From Janthinobacterium lividum (lineage in GTDB: Bacteria > Pseudomonadota > Gammaproteobacteria > Burkholderiales > Burkholderiaceae_D), in the NCBI RefSeq assembly GCF_034424625.1, contig NZ_CP139976.1:5766001-5830000 (forward strand): DNA of 64,000 bases. Reading direction: 5' to 3'. The notes beneath the pieces are model-generated. The model ran no database searches and had not been told where the DNA came from. It saw only the letters and a program-made list of their open reading frames with translations. The translations under genes were made by a program, and so were the position numbers. Shown here one piece after another: positions 1 through 8,282 of the stretch (position 1 is its first letter; each line of letters begins with the position of its first letter).

Positions 1-366
1 GGATCAAGGGGTAACGATGGTGATGACGCATGCATGCCGCCGCCGCGCCGCAGCTTGCGGCAGCGATGGAGTGGCGATGGTGCGGACAAGGAAAACACGG
101 CGCCGCTGCTGTTTTGGCCCTCGCGCGGGGCCAAACTCACAACACGGCGATTGTCTATAGCAAATATCAAGAACAGCGATTTTATCACCGTTATTTGCCC
201 TTGCCGGGCCGCCAGGATCGTGGATAACACTTACTGTGGAGTATTAATTTGGCAGTAACCAGGCGTCAAAAAGCCAGTTGGTGCAGGAATGCACGGAGCA
301 AGAAACGGATGGCAAGCCCCCATCCATCATGGTCTGATAACGCTTTGACCACACCGGAGCCTGACC
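1..366. other. Leading stretch without a recognisable gene
   Basis: The first 366 bases hold no open frame that looks coding. The short plus-strand frames near the start are rich in Ala and Arg and have no ribosome binding site or family resemblance. The second half is more AT-rich and probably carries the promoter of the DUF1203 gene, but I could not pick out a convincing -35/-10 pair. Confidence 0.4.
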
Positions 367-834
367 ATGTCTTTTCGTATCCGCGGCCTGTCGCCCGCCC
401 CTTTCCTGGCCTGTTTCGGCCTGCCTGACGCCGAACTGGCCGCGCTGGGCATTATCCGCCATGTGGTCGACAGCCAACCCGGTTACCCGGACCGCATCGA
501 ACTGCGCGACGCGGCGATCGGCGACATGGTGCTGCTGCTGAACCATGTCTGCCAGGATGCGGACACGCCCTACCGCGCCTCGCACGCCATCTTTATCCGC
601 GAGGGCGCCACGCAAGCCTATGACGCCGTCGACCAGGTGCCCGAATCGATGCGCATCCGGCTGCTGTCGCTGCGCGGCTATACGGAAGGTGGGATGATGG
701 TCGATGCCGATGTGGTGGAAGGCACGGCCATTGAAACCGTGATCGCGCGGCTGTTTGAGAACCCGGCTGTCAGCTATATCCACGTGCACAATGCCAAACG
801 TGGTTGTTATGCGGCCAGGATCGACCGGGCCTGA
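367..834 (+). CDS. DUF1203 family protein
   Basis: A 155-residue cytosolic protein covering one complete DUF1203 domain. The order of conserved stretches fits the family: an N-terminal FRIRGL segment, a CRIELRDA-like strand near residue 45, then a VLLLN core and the ADTPYRASHAIFIRE segment in the middle of the protein. No signal peptide or membrane segment is visible. The function of the family is unknown. The ATG at 367 is the first in the frame and follows an AT-rich upstream region. The next gene lies about 60 bp downstream on the same strand but is unrelated. Family assignment is from recalled motif resemblance. Confidence 0.8.
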   Translation: MSFRIRGLSPAPFLACFGLPDAELAALGIIRHVVDSQPGYPDRIELRDAAIGDMVLLLNHVCQDADTPYRASHAIFIREGATQAYDAVDQVPESMRIRLLSLRGYTEGGMMVDADVVEGTAIETVIARLFENPAVSYIHVHNAKRGCYAARIDRA

Positions 835-893
835 GAACTTATTACGGCTACGCGGTACAATGCCGGCTGCCCTTTAGCCATAGTCCTTCAGCC

Positions 894-1316
894 ATGTTCA
901 ACCCTTCTTCCGACGATGTGCGCCGTTTCTTTTGTGAAACATTGCGCAAGCATCGCGCCCATGAAATCCTCACGCCGATGGAAGCCATCGCGCTCGACTG
1001 GATCCTGGAACACCCCGAGTATGAGAACGAGCTCTCCGACGTTGAAGCGGCGCTGGCGCGCGATTACTCCGTCGAAGGCGGACAAGCCAATCCCTTCCTG
1101 CACCTGTCCATGCATCTGTCGATCACGGAGCAGGTGCAGGTGGACCAGCCGCGCGGCATCCGCCCGGCCGTCCAGCAGCTCACCCAGCGCCTCGATTCGG
1201 CCCATGCCGCCCAGCACGAAGTGATGGAATGCCTGGGCCAGATGATCTGGGCTTCGCAACGTTCGGGCTTGCCGCCGGACACGGACGCGTACATCGACTG
1301 CGTGCGCCGCCGCTAA
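894..1316 (+). CDS. DUF1841 family protein
   Basis: A 140-residue soluble protein of the DUF1841 type, a family found mainly in beta- and gammaproteobacteria with no known function. The N-terminal stretch FNPSSDDVRRFF, the central ILEHPEY motif and the C-terminal HEVMECLGQMIW segment are the recognisable parts. It is largely helical with no export signal. The ATG at 894 was chosen because homologues begin at this Met-Phe-Asn; an in-frame start further upstream would add residues with no family match. Its TAA stop overlaps the stop codon of the convergent norB gene by 4 bp, so the two genes converge tail to tail with no room for a terminator. Confidence 0.8.
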   Translation: MFNPSSDDVRRFFCETLRKHRAHEILTPMEAIALDWILEHPEYENELSDVEAALARDYSVEGGQANPFLHLSMHLSITEQVQVDQPRGIRPAVQQLTQRLDSAHAAQHEVMECLGQMIWASQRSGLPPDTDAYIDCVRRR

Positions 1317-3592
1317 CCCGGCGACACCGCCTGCGGCTGCAGTACGGCCGCCTTCGGCGCCTTGCCCAGCAATCCCAGCACCACCTGCAGCGCCATGGCG
1401 ATGGCGCCGACGATGAATACCACGTCGCCGAAGGTGCGTATCCAGCGCAGGTTCTGCAACAGCGGCTGCTGCATGAATTCCTCGCTGCGCGCATACCACA
1501 GGCCCTCCGTCACGCTGGCGTGGAACTGGATGATGCCAATCGGCAGCAGGCTGGTAAAGATCATCAGCACCAGGCCCGCGTTCAAGCCCCAGAACGCCGT
1601 CTTCATCAACGCAGGGCTGAAACGGTAGTCGGGCCGCAAATAGCGCAGCACCAGCAAGGTAAAGCCCAGCGCCAGGAAGCCATACACGCCGAACAGCGCC
1701 GCATGCGCATGCACGGGGGTCGTGTTCAGGCCCTGGATATAGTACAAGGCCACGGGCGGATTGATCATGAATCCCAGCACGCCCGCGCCCAGCATGTTCC
1801 AGAAGGCGACGGCGACAAAGCACATCATGGGCCAGCGCAGGTTTTCCATCCATGGCGCGCGTTCCTTCAGGCGCCAGTTTTCCCACGCTTCGTGGCCCAG
1901 CACGATCAGCGGCACCACTTCCAGCGCGCTGAAGCTTGCGCCGATGGCCATCACGGGCGTGGTGGTGCCGGCAAAGTACAGGTGGTGGAAGGTGCCGGGT
2001 ATCCCGCCCAGCATGAACAGCGAGGCCGACGCCAGGCTGGCCGTCGTGGCCATGCGCACCGACACCAGGCCCAGGGTCGAGAAGATGAAGGCCAGCGCCG
2101 TCGTGGCGAACACTTCGAAGAAGCCTTCCACCCACAGATGCACCACCCACCAGCGCCAGTATTCCATCACCGACAGATGCGTGCGTTCGCCGTAGAACAG
2201 GCCGGCGCCATAGAACAGGCCGATGGCGCCGACGGACGCGGTCAGGAGCGCCAGCAGGTTCTTGTCGCCGCCCGGCTTGCGCAGGGCGGGTACCACGCCG
2301 CGCAGCATCAACACCAGCCACAGCAGGATGCCGATATATTTGCCGATTTGCCACAAACGTCCCAGGTCCACATATTCATAGCCTTGATGGCCGAGCCAGA
2401 AATTCCACTCGGGCGGCATCACTTGCGCAATGGCCAGGTAATTGCCGATGAAGGAACCGACCACCACGGCGACCAGGGCCCAGAACAGCACATCGACGCC
2501 CAGACGCTGCCACTTGGGGTCCTTGCCGCCATTGATCAGGGGCGCGAGGAACAGGCCCGCAGCCAGGAAGCCCGTGGCGATCCAGAACAGCGCGGCCTGG
2601 ATGTGCCAGGTGCGCGTGAGCGCATACGGGAACCAGCGCGACACGTCGATGCCGTAGAACTGCTGCCCTTCCACCGTGTAATGCGCCGTAAAGCCGCCGA
2701 TGAAGACCTGGAAGGTGAACAGCGCCACCACCAGGAACAGATATTTTCCCAGTCCCCGCTGCGAAGGCGTCAGGGCGAACGTGGTGAGCGGATCGCGCGG
2801 ACCGGCGGCCGGCAGCGCTTCGTCGTGGTCGCGCAAGAAGGCCCAGCCCCAGACGAGGAAGCCCACGCCGGCCAGCAGCACCACCACGCTGGCGACCGAC
2901 CAGACGAGGTTTTCGCCGCTGGGCTGGTTGCCAATCAGCGGTTCATGCGGCCAGTTGTTCGTATAGGTCACTTTCTGGCCAGGACGTTCGGTGGCGGCGG
3001 CCCACGCCGTCCAGAAGAAGAACTGCGTCATCTGCGCGCGCCGCTCGGCGCTGGGCAAGGTGTTTTCCTTCATGGCGAAATGCTCGCGGCTTTTTTGCAG
3101 CGCCGGCGCGTCGGAGAACAGCTGATCGTAATAGTGCGCCGTGTTGGCGATGGCTTGCACGCGGCGCGGCGACAGGCGCAGCACTTGCGCATCATCGGTA
3201 CGGTTGCCGCGGTATTCGATCTTGAGCGCTTCGCGCAGCGCCGCCTGCGCGGGGCCGTCAAGCGCCGCGTACGCCTTGCCATGCAGCTCTTGCGCGGCCA
3301 GTTCCAGCCAGGCCGTCAGTTCGCGGTGCAGCCAGTCGGCCGTCCAGTCGGGCGCCTGGTAGGCGCCGTGGCCCCAGATGGAGCCCAGCTGCATGCCGCC
3401 GACGGATTGCCAGGCCGTCTGGCCATCGAGGATGCCCTCGCGGTCGAACAGTTGCCGGCCATCCTGCGCCAGCACCTGCGCGGGGATCGGCGGCGCCTGC
3501 CGGTAGACTTCCGTGCCGTAGTAGCCGAGCAGCGAAAACGTCACGATCAGCACACCGATCAGGGTGAACCAGAGTTTTTTGTAGGGACCCAT
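1313..3592 (-). CDS. norB: Quinol-dependent nitric oxide reductase (qNOR)
   Basis: Reduces two NO to nitrous oxide in the inner membrane, taking electrons directly from quinol. At 759 residues it has the usual length of single-subunit qNOR, with the cytochrome-c-like N-terminal extension (residues about 1-230) fused to the catalytic 12-helix core. Candidate ligands are visible. His330 (RTWHIQ) and the HAHAALFG histidines in the later core would bind the heme irons. His485 (VVHLWVEGFFE) with Glu489 and the His536-His537 pair would form the FeB site. There is no heme-c CxxCH in the extension, as expected for the quinol type. The start ATG follows an AAAGGAAAG ribosome site, 14 bp after the ytfE stop, so it is the last gene of the nirK-ytfE-norB operon. 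Confidence 0.95.
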   Translation of the reverse strand: MGPYKKLWFTLIGVLIVTFSLLGYYGTEVYRQAPPIPAQVLAQDGRQLFDREGILDGQTAWQSVGGMQLGSIWGHGAYQAPDWTADWLHRELTAWLELAAQELHGKAYAALDGPAQAALREALKIEYRGNRTDDAQVLRLSPRRVQAIANTAHYYDQLFSDAPALQKSREHFAMKENTLPSAERRAQMTQFFFWTAWAAATERPGQKVTYTNNWPHEPLIGNQPSGENLVWSVASVVVLLAGVGFLVWGWAFLRDHDEALPAAGPRDPLTTFALTPSQRGLGKYLFLVVALFTFQVFIGGFTAHYTVEGQQFYGIDVSRWFPYALTRTWHIQAALFWIATGFLAAGLFLAPLINGGKDPKWQRLGVDVLFWALVAVVVGSFIGNYLAIAQVMPPEWNFWLGHQGYEYVDLGRLWQIGKYIGILLWLVLMLRGVVPALRKPGGDKNLLALLTASVGAIGLFYGAGLFYGERTHLSVMEYWRWWVVHLWVEGFFEVFATTALAFIFSTLGLVSVRMATTASLASASLFMLGGIPGTFHHLYFAGTTTPVMAIGASFSALEVVPLIVLGHEAWENWRLKERAPWMENLRWPMMCFVAVAFWNMLGAGVLGFMINPPVALYYIQGLNTTPVHAHAALFGVYGFLALGFTLLVLRYLRPDYRFSPALMKTAFWGLNAGLVLMIFTSLLPIGIIQFHASVTEGLWYARSEEFMQQPLLQNLRWIRTFGDVVFIVGAIAMALQVVLGLLGKAPKAAVLQPQAVSPG

Positions 3593-3606
3593 GGGTCTTT
3601 CCTTTG

Positions 3607-4284
3607 TCAGTGCACCACGGCCGGCGCAAAGCGCTCGAACAGGATATTGTTTTCAGTGTGGATGTGCGTCATCAAGTCTGCACGGAAGGTGCGCAAGCCC
3701 GTGTACAGCGCGCGCCAGGTGGTGCAGGCGCCGGCCGGCGCGGTGATATCGTTCGTCATCGCTTCCATGGCGCGCAAGGCCACGCCATGATCGTCGTGCT
3801 CCATGCGCATCACGTTGATGGGCGCGCCGGCCCGGGGCCCCTGGCCGCGCACGATCATCGGGAACAGCACGTCTTCTTCCTTGCGCATATGGCTTTCCAG
3901 CTCCTGCGCCATGGCCGACAGGTGTTCCGCCAGCCCGTGCGGACAGTCGGCGCGCTCGCCATGCACCTGCTCGACCTTGCGTGCCAGGCGTATCAGCTCG
4001 GGCAGCTGCTCGCGGTGCACGGCGTGGTAGCGCGCCAGGATGTGTTCCACCAGCTCGGTGGCCGAGGCTTCCTGCCAGTCACGCTCGCCGCTGGTATCTG
4101 CGCGCCCTGCCAGCAGCCGCAGTTCCTCGACGATGGGCGCCGTGTCCACGCCGGCCGCTTCGGCCGCTGCGCGCAGGGTCTTGTTGCCGCCGCAGCAGAA
4201 ATCCAGGCGGTGCGCATCGAACAGGCGCGTGGCGCCAGGGATGCGGCGAGCCAGTTGGCCCAGGGATAGCTCGATCATTTCCAT
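3607..4284 (-). CDS. ytfE: Di-iron protein for repair of iron-sulfur clusters (YtfE/RIC/NorA)
   Basis: A 225-residue cytosolic hemerythrin-like protein that restores or protects iron-sulfur centres under nitrosative stress and may bind NO. The N-terminal ScdA-type domain has the family signature RLDFCCGGN (about residues 26-34). The C-terminal hemerythrin domain carries spaced His/Glu ligands: HAVHRE, HLSAM, HMRKEEDVLFP, MRMEHDDH and HIHTENNILF. The ATG at 4284 follows an AAGGA site; an alternative ATG lies two codons downstream. It sits between nirK and norB with short gaps (26 and 14 bp). This resembles Ralstonia norAB, where the YtfE homologue is called NorA, which supports a role in handling NO made by NirK. 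Confidence 0.93.
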   Translation of the reverse strand: MEMIELSLGQLARRIPGATRLFDAHRLDFCCGGNKTLRAAAEAAGVDTAPIVEELRLLAGRADTSGERDWQEASATELVEHILARYHAVHREQLPELIRLARKVEQVHGERADCPHGLAEHLSAMAQELESHMRKEEDVLFPMIVRGQGPRAGAPINVMRMEHDDHGVALRAMEAMTNDITAPAGACTTWRALYTGLRTFRADLMTHIHTENNILFERFAPAVVH

Positions 4285-4310
4285 AACAGTTCCTTGATGA
4301 TGAATAGGGT

Positions 4311-5795
4311 TTATTGGCGGGCGCCCGCGTGGTAGACGCCGGGCACGGGTTCGCCAGTCACTTCCAGCACGCCCACGGCGCCCTTGCCGGCGCGCGACAA
4401 GGCATGGTCGACCAGCAGATAGCTGCCCGGATGCTGTACCTTGAGTTCGACGATGGTCGCGCCGCCCGGTGCCACCAGGGTGGTTTGCACGTCGAGTTTC
4501 GGGCTGCTGATCGAGCCTTCGCTGTACACCTTGTCGAATATCTCGCCGATGATGTGGAACGATGAAATCTTGTTCGGGCCGCCGACGCCGAAATAGATGC
4601 GCACCGTCTCGCCGACTTTCGCCTGCAATTTGTGCGTCTTGCTCAAGGCGCCCACTTCGCCGTTGAAGACGTAGTAGTCGGGCAGTTCATTGGCCATTTT
4701 TTCCAGGTTCGGTTCCTGGTGCACGGGCGCGCCGTGCGGACGGCCCGTGTACATCTCGCCCTGCATCACGTAATACTCGCGGTCGACTTTTGACAGGCCG
4801 CCTTCCGGTTCGACCAGGATCATGCCGTACATGCCGGCCGCGATATGCTGCGGCACCAGGGGCGTGGCGCAGTGATACACGTACAGGCCCGGATTGAGCG
4901 CCTTGAAGGTGACCGTTTTTTCCTGCCCCGGCGCCACCTGCGTGTGCTGTCCGCCGCCATGGCCGCCCGTCACGGCGTGCAGGTCGATCGAGTGGATCAT
5001 CTTGCTGTCCTTGGCATTGAACAGGGTCAGTTCCACCGTGTCGCCCACCTTCGCGCGCAGCATGGGTCCGGGCACTTGCCGGTTGAAGGTCCAGTACGTA
5101 AAACTGGTGCCGTCATCGAGCTTGCCCGGCAGCTCCACCGTCTCCATGCGGTATTTCAGGGTTTGCGGCGCGCGCGCGCCGATGGCGGCCGGCACGGAGG
5201 CCGGATTGGCGGCCACGCTGACGGCCGATGGATCGGGACCGCGCATCGGCGACGGTGCGGGCGTGTACAGGGCCAGCGCGGCGGCCTGGCTCGATTCGCT
5301 GGCAGCGCTGCCGGCGCCAGCAGCCTTCGGTGCCCCGGCTTCAGCCAGCGAGGTGCCGCTCACTTCCAGCTTGCCTTCCATGCCGATCTGGCGGTGGCCG
5401 GGAATCGAGCAGTAATAGGTGAACGTGCCGGCGCGCGTGACCTTGAAGCGCACGGTGGTGCTGCCGCTATTGGCGCTGAACTTGGCCGAGGCCACGTTGA
5501 GTTCCGGGATCAGCAGGTCGTGCTCGGCGCCTTCACCGCTTTTCAGCACGAGTTCGACCGTGTCGCCCACCCTGGCCGCCAGCACGGGATTGACCTGGCC
5601 CTTGGCATCGATGAACACCATCTTGCCGTCGACGATATTGGTTTGCAGTTCATAGCGCTTGAGCGTGGCGGCGGCGGGTTTGGCCGCAGTGGCGGCAGCG
5701 CTGGCCGGCAGGCTCGCCTGGGCTTGCACGGACAGGGGCATGGCCAGTACGCAGATGGCGGCGGCAATGGCGCGGAGGGGGGGAGTCGTTTTCAT
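4311..5795 (-). CDS. nirK: Copper nitrite reductase NirK with an extra N-terminal cupredoxin domain
   Basis: Periplasmic enzyme reducing nitrite to NO. It has 494 residues against about 340-380 for ordinary NirK, because an additional cupredoxin precedes the two-domain core. A signal peptide ends near Ala27. Domain 1 (about 45-147) has a full type-1 copper set: His92, Cys129, His134, Met139. The core begins near residue 210. Its type-1 ligands are His268, Cys309, His317 and Met322. The type-2 ligands are His273, His308 and His464, and the catalytic pair is Asp271 and probably His414. The ATG at 5795 is preferred over the in-frame TTG just upstream because it sits at good spacing from AAGGA. 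A sigma-54 promoter and NorR boxes lie directly upstream. The extra domain probably delivers electrons. Confidence 0.93.
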   Translation of the reverse strand: MKTTPPLRAIAAAICVLAMPLSVQAQASLPASAAATAAKPAAATLKRYELQTNIVDGKMVFIDAKGQVNPVLAARVGDTVELVLKSGEGAEHDLLIPELNVASAKFSANSGSTTVRFKVTRAGTFTYYCSIPGHRQIGMEGKLEVSGTSLAEAGAPKAAGAGSAASESSQAAALALYTPAPSPMRGPDPSAVSVAANPASVPAAIGARAPQTLKYRMETVELPGKLDDGTSFTYWTFNRQVPGPMLRAKVGDTVELTLFNAKDSKMIHSIDLHAVTGGHGGGQHTQVAPGQEKTVTFKALNPGLYVYHCATPLVPQHIAAGMYGMILVEPEGGLSKVDREYYVMQGEMYTGRPHGAPVHQEPNLEKMANELPDYYVFNGEVGALSKTHKLQAKVGETVRIYFGVGGPNKISSFHIIGEIFDKVYSEGSISSPKLDVQTTLVAPGGATIVELKVQHPGSYLLVDHALSRAGKGAVGVLEVTGEPVPGVYHAGARQ

Positions 5796-5840
5796 CAAGC
5801 TTTCCTTGGTCTTGTATGCCGGTTCGGCCCCCTTACCTAG

Positions 5841-5855
5841 GCAAACGACGTGCCA
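5841..5855 (-). promoter_or_regulatory. Sigma-54 promoter for nirK-ytfE-norB
   Basis: Read on the minus strand the site is TGGCACG-N4-TTGC, an exact match to the -24/-12 core. Transcription would start near 5829, about 34 bases before the nirK ATG. The upstream NorR boxes would then be centred roughly 70 to 115 bases before the start, a normal enhancer position for a sigma-54 activator. Confidence 0.85.
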
Positions 5856-5863
5856 GGAAAAAC

Positions 5864-5877
5864 TTGTTTTAAATCAA
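5864..5877 (-). promoter_or_regulatory. FNR/Dnr-like half-matched box upstream of nirK
   Basis: TTGTT-N4-ATCAA is one base away from the FNR-family consensus TTGAT-N4-ATCAA. Its centre is about 41 bases before the start predicted from the sigma-54 promoter. I see no matching sigma-70 -10 element, so it may be chance or a second input such as an FNR/NNR regulator. Confidence 0.3.
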
Positions 5878-5894
5878 CGATTTGAAAATTGCAG

Positions 5895-5907
5895 GGTCGG
5901 TATGACC
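5895..5907. promoter_or_regulatory. NorR box 1
   Basis: GGT-N7-ACC, the NorR consensus described for Ralstonia. It lies inside a perfect inverted repeat AGGGTC-N5-GACCCT at 5893-5909, the most symmetrical of the three boxes. Confidence 0.8.
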
Positions 5908-5919
5908 CTTTTAAAGCAT

Positions 5920-5932
5920 GGTCCGTTGTACC
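5920..5932. promoter_or_regulatory. NorR box 2
   Basis: A second exact GGT-N7-ACC, 25 bp from box 1 centre to centre, between nirK and norR. Confidence 0.75.
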
Positions 5933-5938
5933 CTGCAT

Positions 5939-5951
5939 GGTACTTATGACC
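5939..5951. promoter_or_regulatory. NorR box 3, overlapping the norR start codon
   Basis: A third exact GGT-N7-ACC, 19 bp from box 2. It covers the ATG at 5946, so NorR bound here could also repress its own translation start region or transcription. Confidence 0.7.
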
Positions 5952-7502
5952 ACCACTGCCATCCACCTGCTGCTGCTCACCGACCTGGTCGCCGACCTGC
6001 CCGTGGCCGTGCGCCTGCAGCGCCTGGTCGGCAGCCTGCGCGCCCACTTCGGCTGCGAGGCCGTGGCCTTGCTCAAGCTCGATGGCGAGCACTTGCGCCC
6101 CGTGGCGATGGCCGGCCTGGCCAGCGACGCGCTGGGACGCCGCTTCGCCGTCGCCGACCATCCGCGCCTGGCCGCCATCCTGCAGCGGCGCGGCGTGCTG
6201 TGCTTCCATCACGACAGTTCCCTGCCCGATCCCTACGATGGCCTGATCGCCGAGCGGGCCGGCGAGCCGCTGCCCGTGCACGACTGCATGGGCATGGCGC
6301 TGGATCTGGAAGGCGAACGCTGGGGCGTGATCACGCTCGACGCGCTGCAGGTGGGCACTTTCGATACGCAGGCGCAGCGCGACCTGGGCGAGCTGGCCTG
6401 CGCCATCGAGGCGGCCGTACGCGTCACGCGCCTGGAGGCGGAAATCCGCGCCCTGCGCCTGTCGGGCGGCGCCATGCTGGCCGATGCGCAAGCGCCGCGC
6501 GAGGAACACGATTTCGTCGGCCAGAGCAGCGCCATCACGCACTTGCTGCACGAATTGCAGGTGGTCGCCGATTCCGAACTGCCCGTGCTGCTGCTGGGAG
6601 AGACGGGCGTCGGCAAGGAACTGTGCGCGCACCGCCTGCACCGCCTGTCGCGCCGCGCCGGCAAGCCCCTGATCCATGTCAATTGCGCGGCCTTGCCCGA
6701 GTCCCTGGCCGAGAGCGAATTGTTCGGCCATGTACGCGGTGCGTTTTCCGGCGCCGTCAGCGACCGGCCCGGGCGTTTCGAGGCGGCCGAAGGGGGCACC
6801 CTGTTTCTCGATGAAGTGGGGGAATTGCCGCTGTCGATACAGGCCAAGCTGCTGCGCACCTTGCAAAATGGCGAAATCCAGCGCCTGGGCGCGGACCGGC
6901 CGCGCAGGGTCAACGTGCGCGTGATTGCCGCCACCAACCGCAGCCTGCGCGAGCATGTGCGCGACGGTTCGTTCCGCGCCGACCTGTACCACCGTTTATC
7001 CGTGTATCCCGTGCCGATTCCGCCGCTACGCGAGCGGGGCAATGACGTGCTGCTGCTGGCCGGTGGTTTCCTGGAACTGAACCGCGCGCGCCTGGGCTTG
7101 CGCAGCCTGCGCCTGTCCGCCGCGGCGGAAAACGCCTTGTGCCATTACCGCTGGCCGGGCAATGTGCGCGAACTGGAACATGTGATCAGCCGGGCCGCGC
7201 TGAAAGCCGTGATCCGCGGCGCGGACCGCAAGGACATCGTGACCCTGGAAACGGATATGCTCGACCTCGATGCGCTGGAAGCGCCGGCCGGCGCGGAGGC
7301 GCCGCCATTGGCGCCAGCCGCGTGCGGCACGCCAGCGGCGCCGCTGCTGTCCATGCATCAGATCGTGGAAGCGAGCCAGCGCCAGGCCATCCGGCAAGCG
7401 CTGGTCCTGCATCAGGATAACTGGGCCGCTGCCGCGCGCCAGCTGGGGCTGGACGCCAGCAATTTACATAAGCTGGCGCGCCGGGTGGGCTTGAAAGCCT
7501 GA
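5946..7502 (+). CDS. norR: NO-responsive sigma-54 activator NorR
   Basis: A 518-residue enhancer-binding protein that senses NO and activates the divergent nirK operon. The N-terminal GAF domain (about 1-170) has the DCMG motif with Cys114, equivalent to the conserved cysteine near the NO-sensing iron. The AAA+ domain (about 188-425) has Walker A GETGVGKE (218-225) and Walker B LFLDEVGEL. Its sigma-54 contact loop is GAFSGA (265-270) instead of the usual GAFTGA. A Fis-type helix-turn-helix closes the protein. The ATG at 5946 is favoured by the family N-terminus; another ATG lies at 5937. The gene converges on two cytochrome genes with only 13 bp between stops. Confidence 0.93.
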   Translation: MTTTAIHLLLLTDLVADLPVAVRLQRLVGSLRAHFGCEAVALLKLDGEHLRPVAMAGLASDALGRRFAVADHPRLAAILQRRGVLCFHHDSSLPDPYDGLIAERAGEPLPVHDCMGMALDLEGERWGVITLDALQVGTFDTQAQRDLGELACAIEAAVRVTRLEAEIRALRLSGGAMLADAQAPREEHDFVGQSSAITHLLHELQVVADSELPVLLLGETGVGKELCAHRLHRLSRRAGKPLIHVNCAALPESLAESELFGHVRGAFSGAVSDRPGRFEAAEGGTLFLDEVGELPLSIQAKLLRTLQNGEIQRLGADRPRRVNVRVIAATNRSLREHVRDGSFRADLYHRLSVYPVPIPPLRERGNDVLLLAGGFLELNRARLGLRSLRLSAAAENALCHYRWPGNVRELEHVISRAALKAVIRGADRKDIVTLETDMLDLDALEAPAGAEAPPLAPAACGTPAAPLLSMHQIVEASQRQAIRQALVLHQDNWAAAARQLGLDASNLHKLARRVGLKA

Positions 7503-7515
7503 GCAGGGTTAAAAC

Positions 7516-7857
7516 TCAGCGGTGCGTGACCAGGGTGCTCGGCAGGCTGTGGAAGTAGGCGGCCAGGTCCTTGATGTCCTGGTTGCTCAGCGGTTTTACC
7601 TGGCCCGTCATGATGGCGTTGTTGCGGCCATTGGGCTTGTCGCCCCGCTTATACGCCGTCAGGGCGTGTTCCAGGTAGTCCTTGTGCTGGCCCGCCAGTT
7701 TCGGATAGGACGGATCGATGGGCGAACCGTAATCCTTGCCGTGGCAGGTGGCGCAGCTGTATTTTTCGGCCAGGGCCTTGCCCGTGTTGATATTGCCGGC
7801 GGCGCTGGCGCCGAACGAGACGGTGGCGCAAACGAGGGCGGCGAGTAGTTTTTTCAT
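7516..7857 (-). CDS. Small class I cytochrome c, periplasmic
   Basis: A 113-residue exported monoheme cytochrome. A typical signal peptide ends at about Ala20 (SFGASA). The heme motif CATCH follows near residue 36, and the distal Met ligand is probably Met83 (NNAIMTGQ). The C-terminal helix DIKDLAAYFHSLP is typical of cytochrome c553-like proteins. It lies 11 bp after a second cytochrome gene, so they form a pair. Being next to norR and nirK, they are reasonable electron donors to nitrite reductase, but this is inferred from position only. Confidence 0.88.
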   Translation of the reverse strand: MKKLLAALVCATVSFGASAAGNINTGKALAEKYSCATCHGKDYGSPIDPSYPKLAGQHKDYLEHALTAYKRGDKPNGRNNAIMTGQVKPLSNQDIKDLAAYFHSLPSTLVTHR

Positions 7858-7868
7858 CTGGCTGGTCC

Positions 7869-8198
7869 TCAGTTCGTCTTGGCTTGTTGCGCATAATACG
7901 CGGCGACATCAGCGATATCCTGGTCCGACAGGCTGCTGGCGATGCCCTTCATGCTGGGGTGCTTGCGGTCGCCCTTCTTATAGGCTTGCAGCGCATTCTC
8001 GATATATTTTGCCGGCTGGCCGCCGATCATCGGCACCTGGAATACTTCAGGGAAGGTTGCCTTGTAACCGGGAATGCCGTGGCAGCCGATACACATTTCC
8101 ACCTTGGCAGGGGCTGCCTTGGCGTTTCCTACAATGTCAGCCGCTGTGACGGCATTTGCTATGCCGGCAAGCACGAGAAGTGCAAATATTTTTTTCAT
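7869..8198 (-). CDS. Small class I cytochrome c, periplasmic
   Basis: A 109-residue exported monoheme cytochrome and the first gene of a two-cytochrome operon. The signal peptide ends near Ala20. The heme-binding motif is CIGCH (about 36-40), followed by a KATFPEVF segment and the probable distal Met near PSMKGIA. The C-terminal helix DIADVAAYYAQQ matches its partner. The pair look like products of duplication, about 110 residues each with the same layout. A possible promoter lies upstream at 8253-8282 on the same strand. Confidence 0.87.
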   Translation of the reverse strand: MKKIFALLVLAGIANAVTAADIVGNAKAAPAKVEMCIGCHGIPGYKATFPEVFQVPMIGGQPAKYIENALQAYKKGDRKHPSMKGIASSLSDQDIADVAAYYAQQAKTN

Positions 8199-8252
8199 AG
8201 TGGCAATGTGAACAAAGGTAATCGGAGAAACGCCAGAGCTGGTTTTTTATTG

Positions 8253-8282
8253 ATTTTATGTATTGACAATTAAGGTTGACAA
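8253..8282 (-). promoter_or_regulatory. Possible sigma-70 promoter of the cytochrome pair
   Basis: On the minus strand TTGTCA (8277-8282) and TAAAAT (8253-8258) are 18 bp apart, upstream of the cytochrome start at 8198. The region is clearly AT-rich against its surroundings. It overlaps a tandem 11-bp repeat. Confidence 0.4.

Noticed and set aside
30..258. Two short plus-strand frames at the window start
   Set aside because: No ribosome site and no recognisable sequence; probably non-coding.
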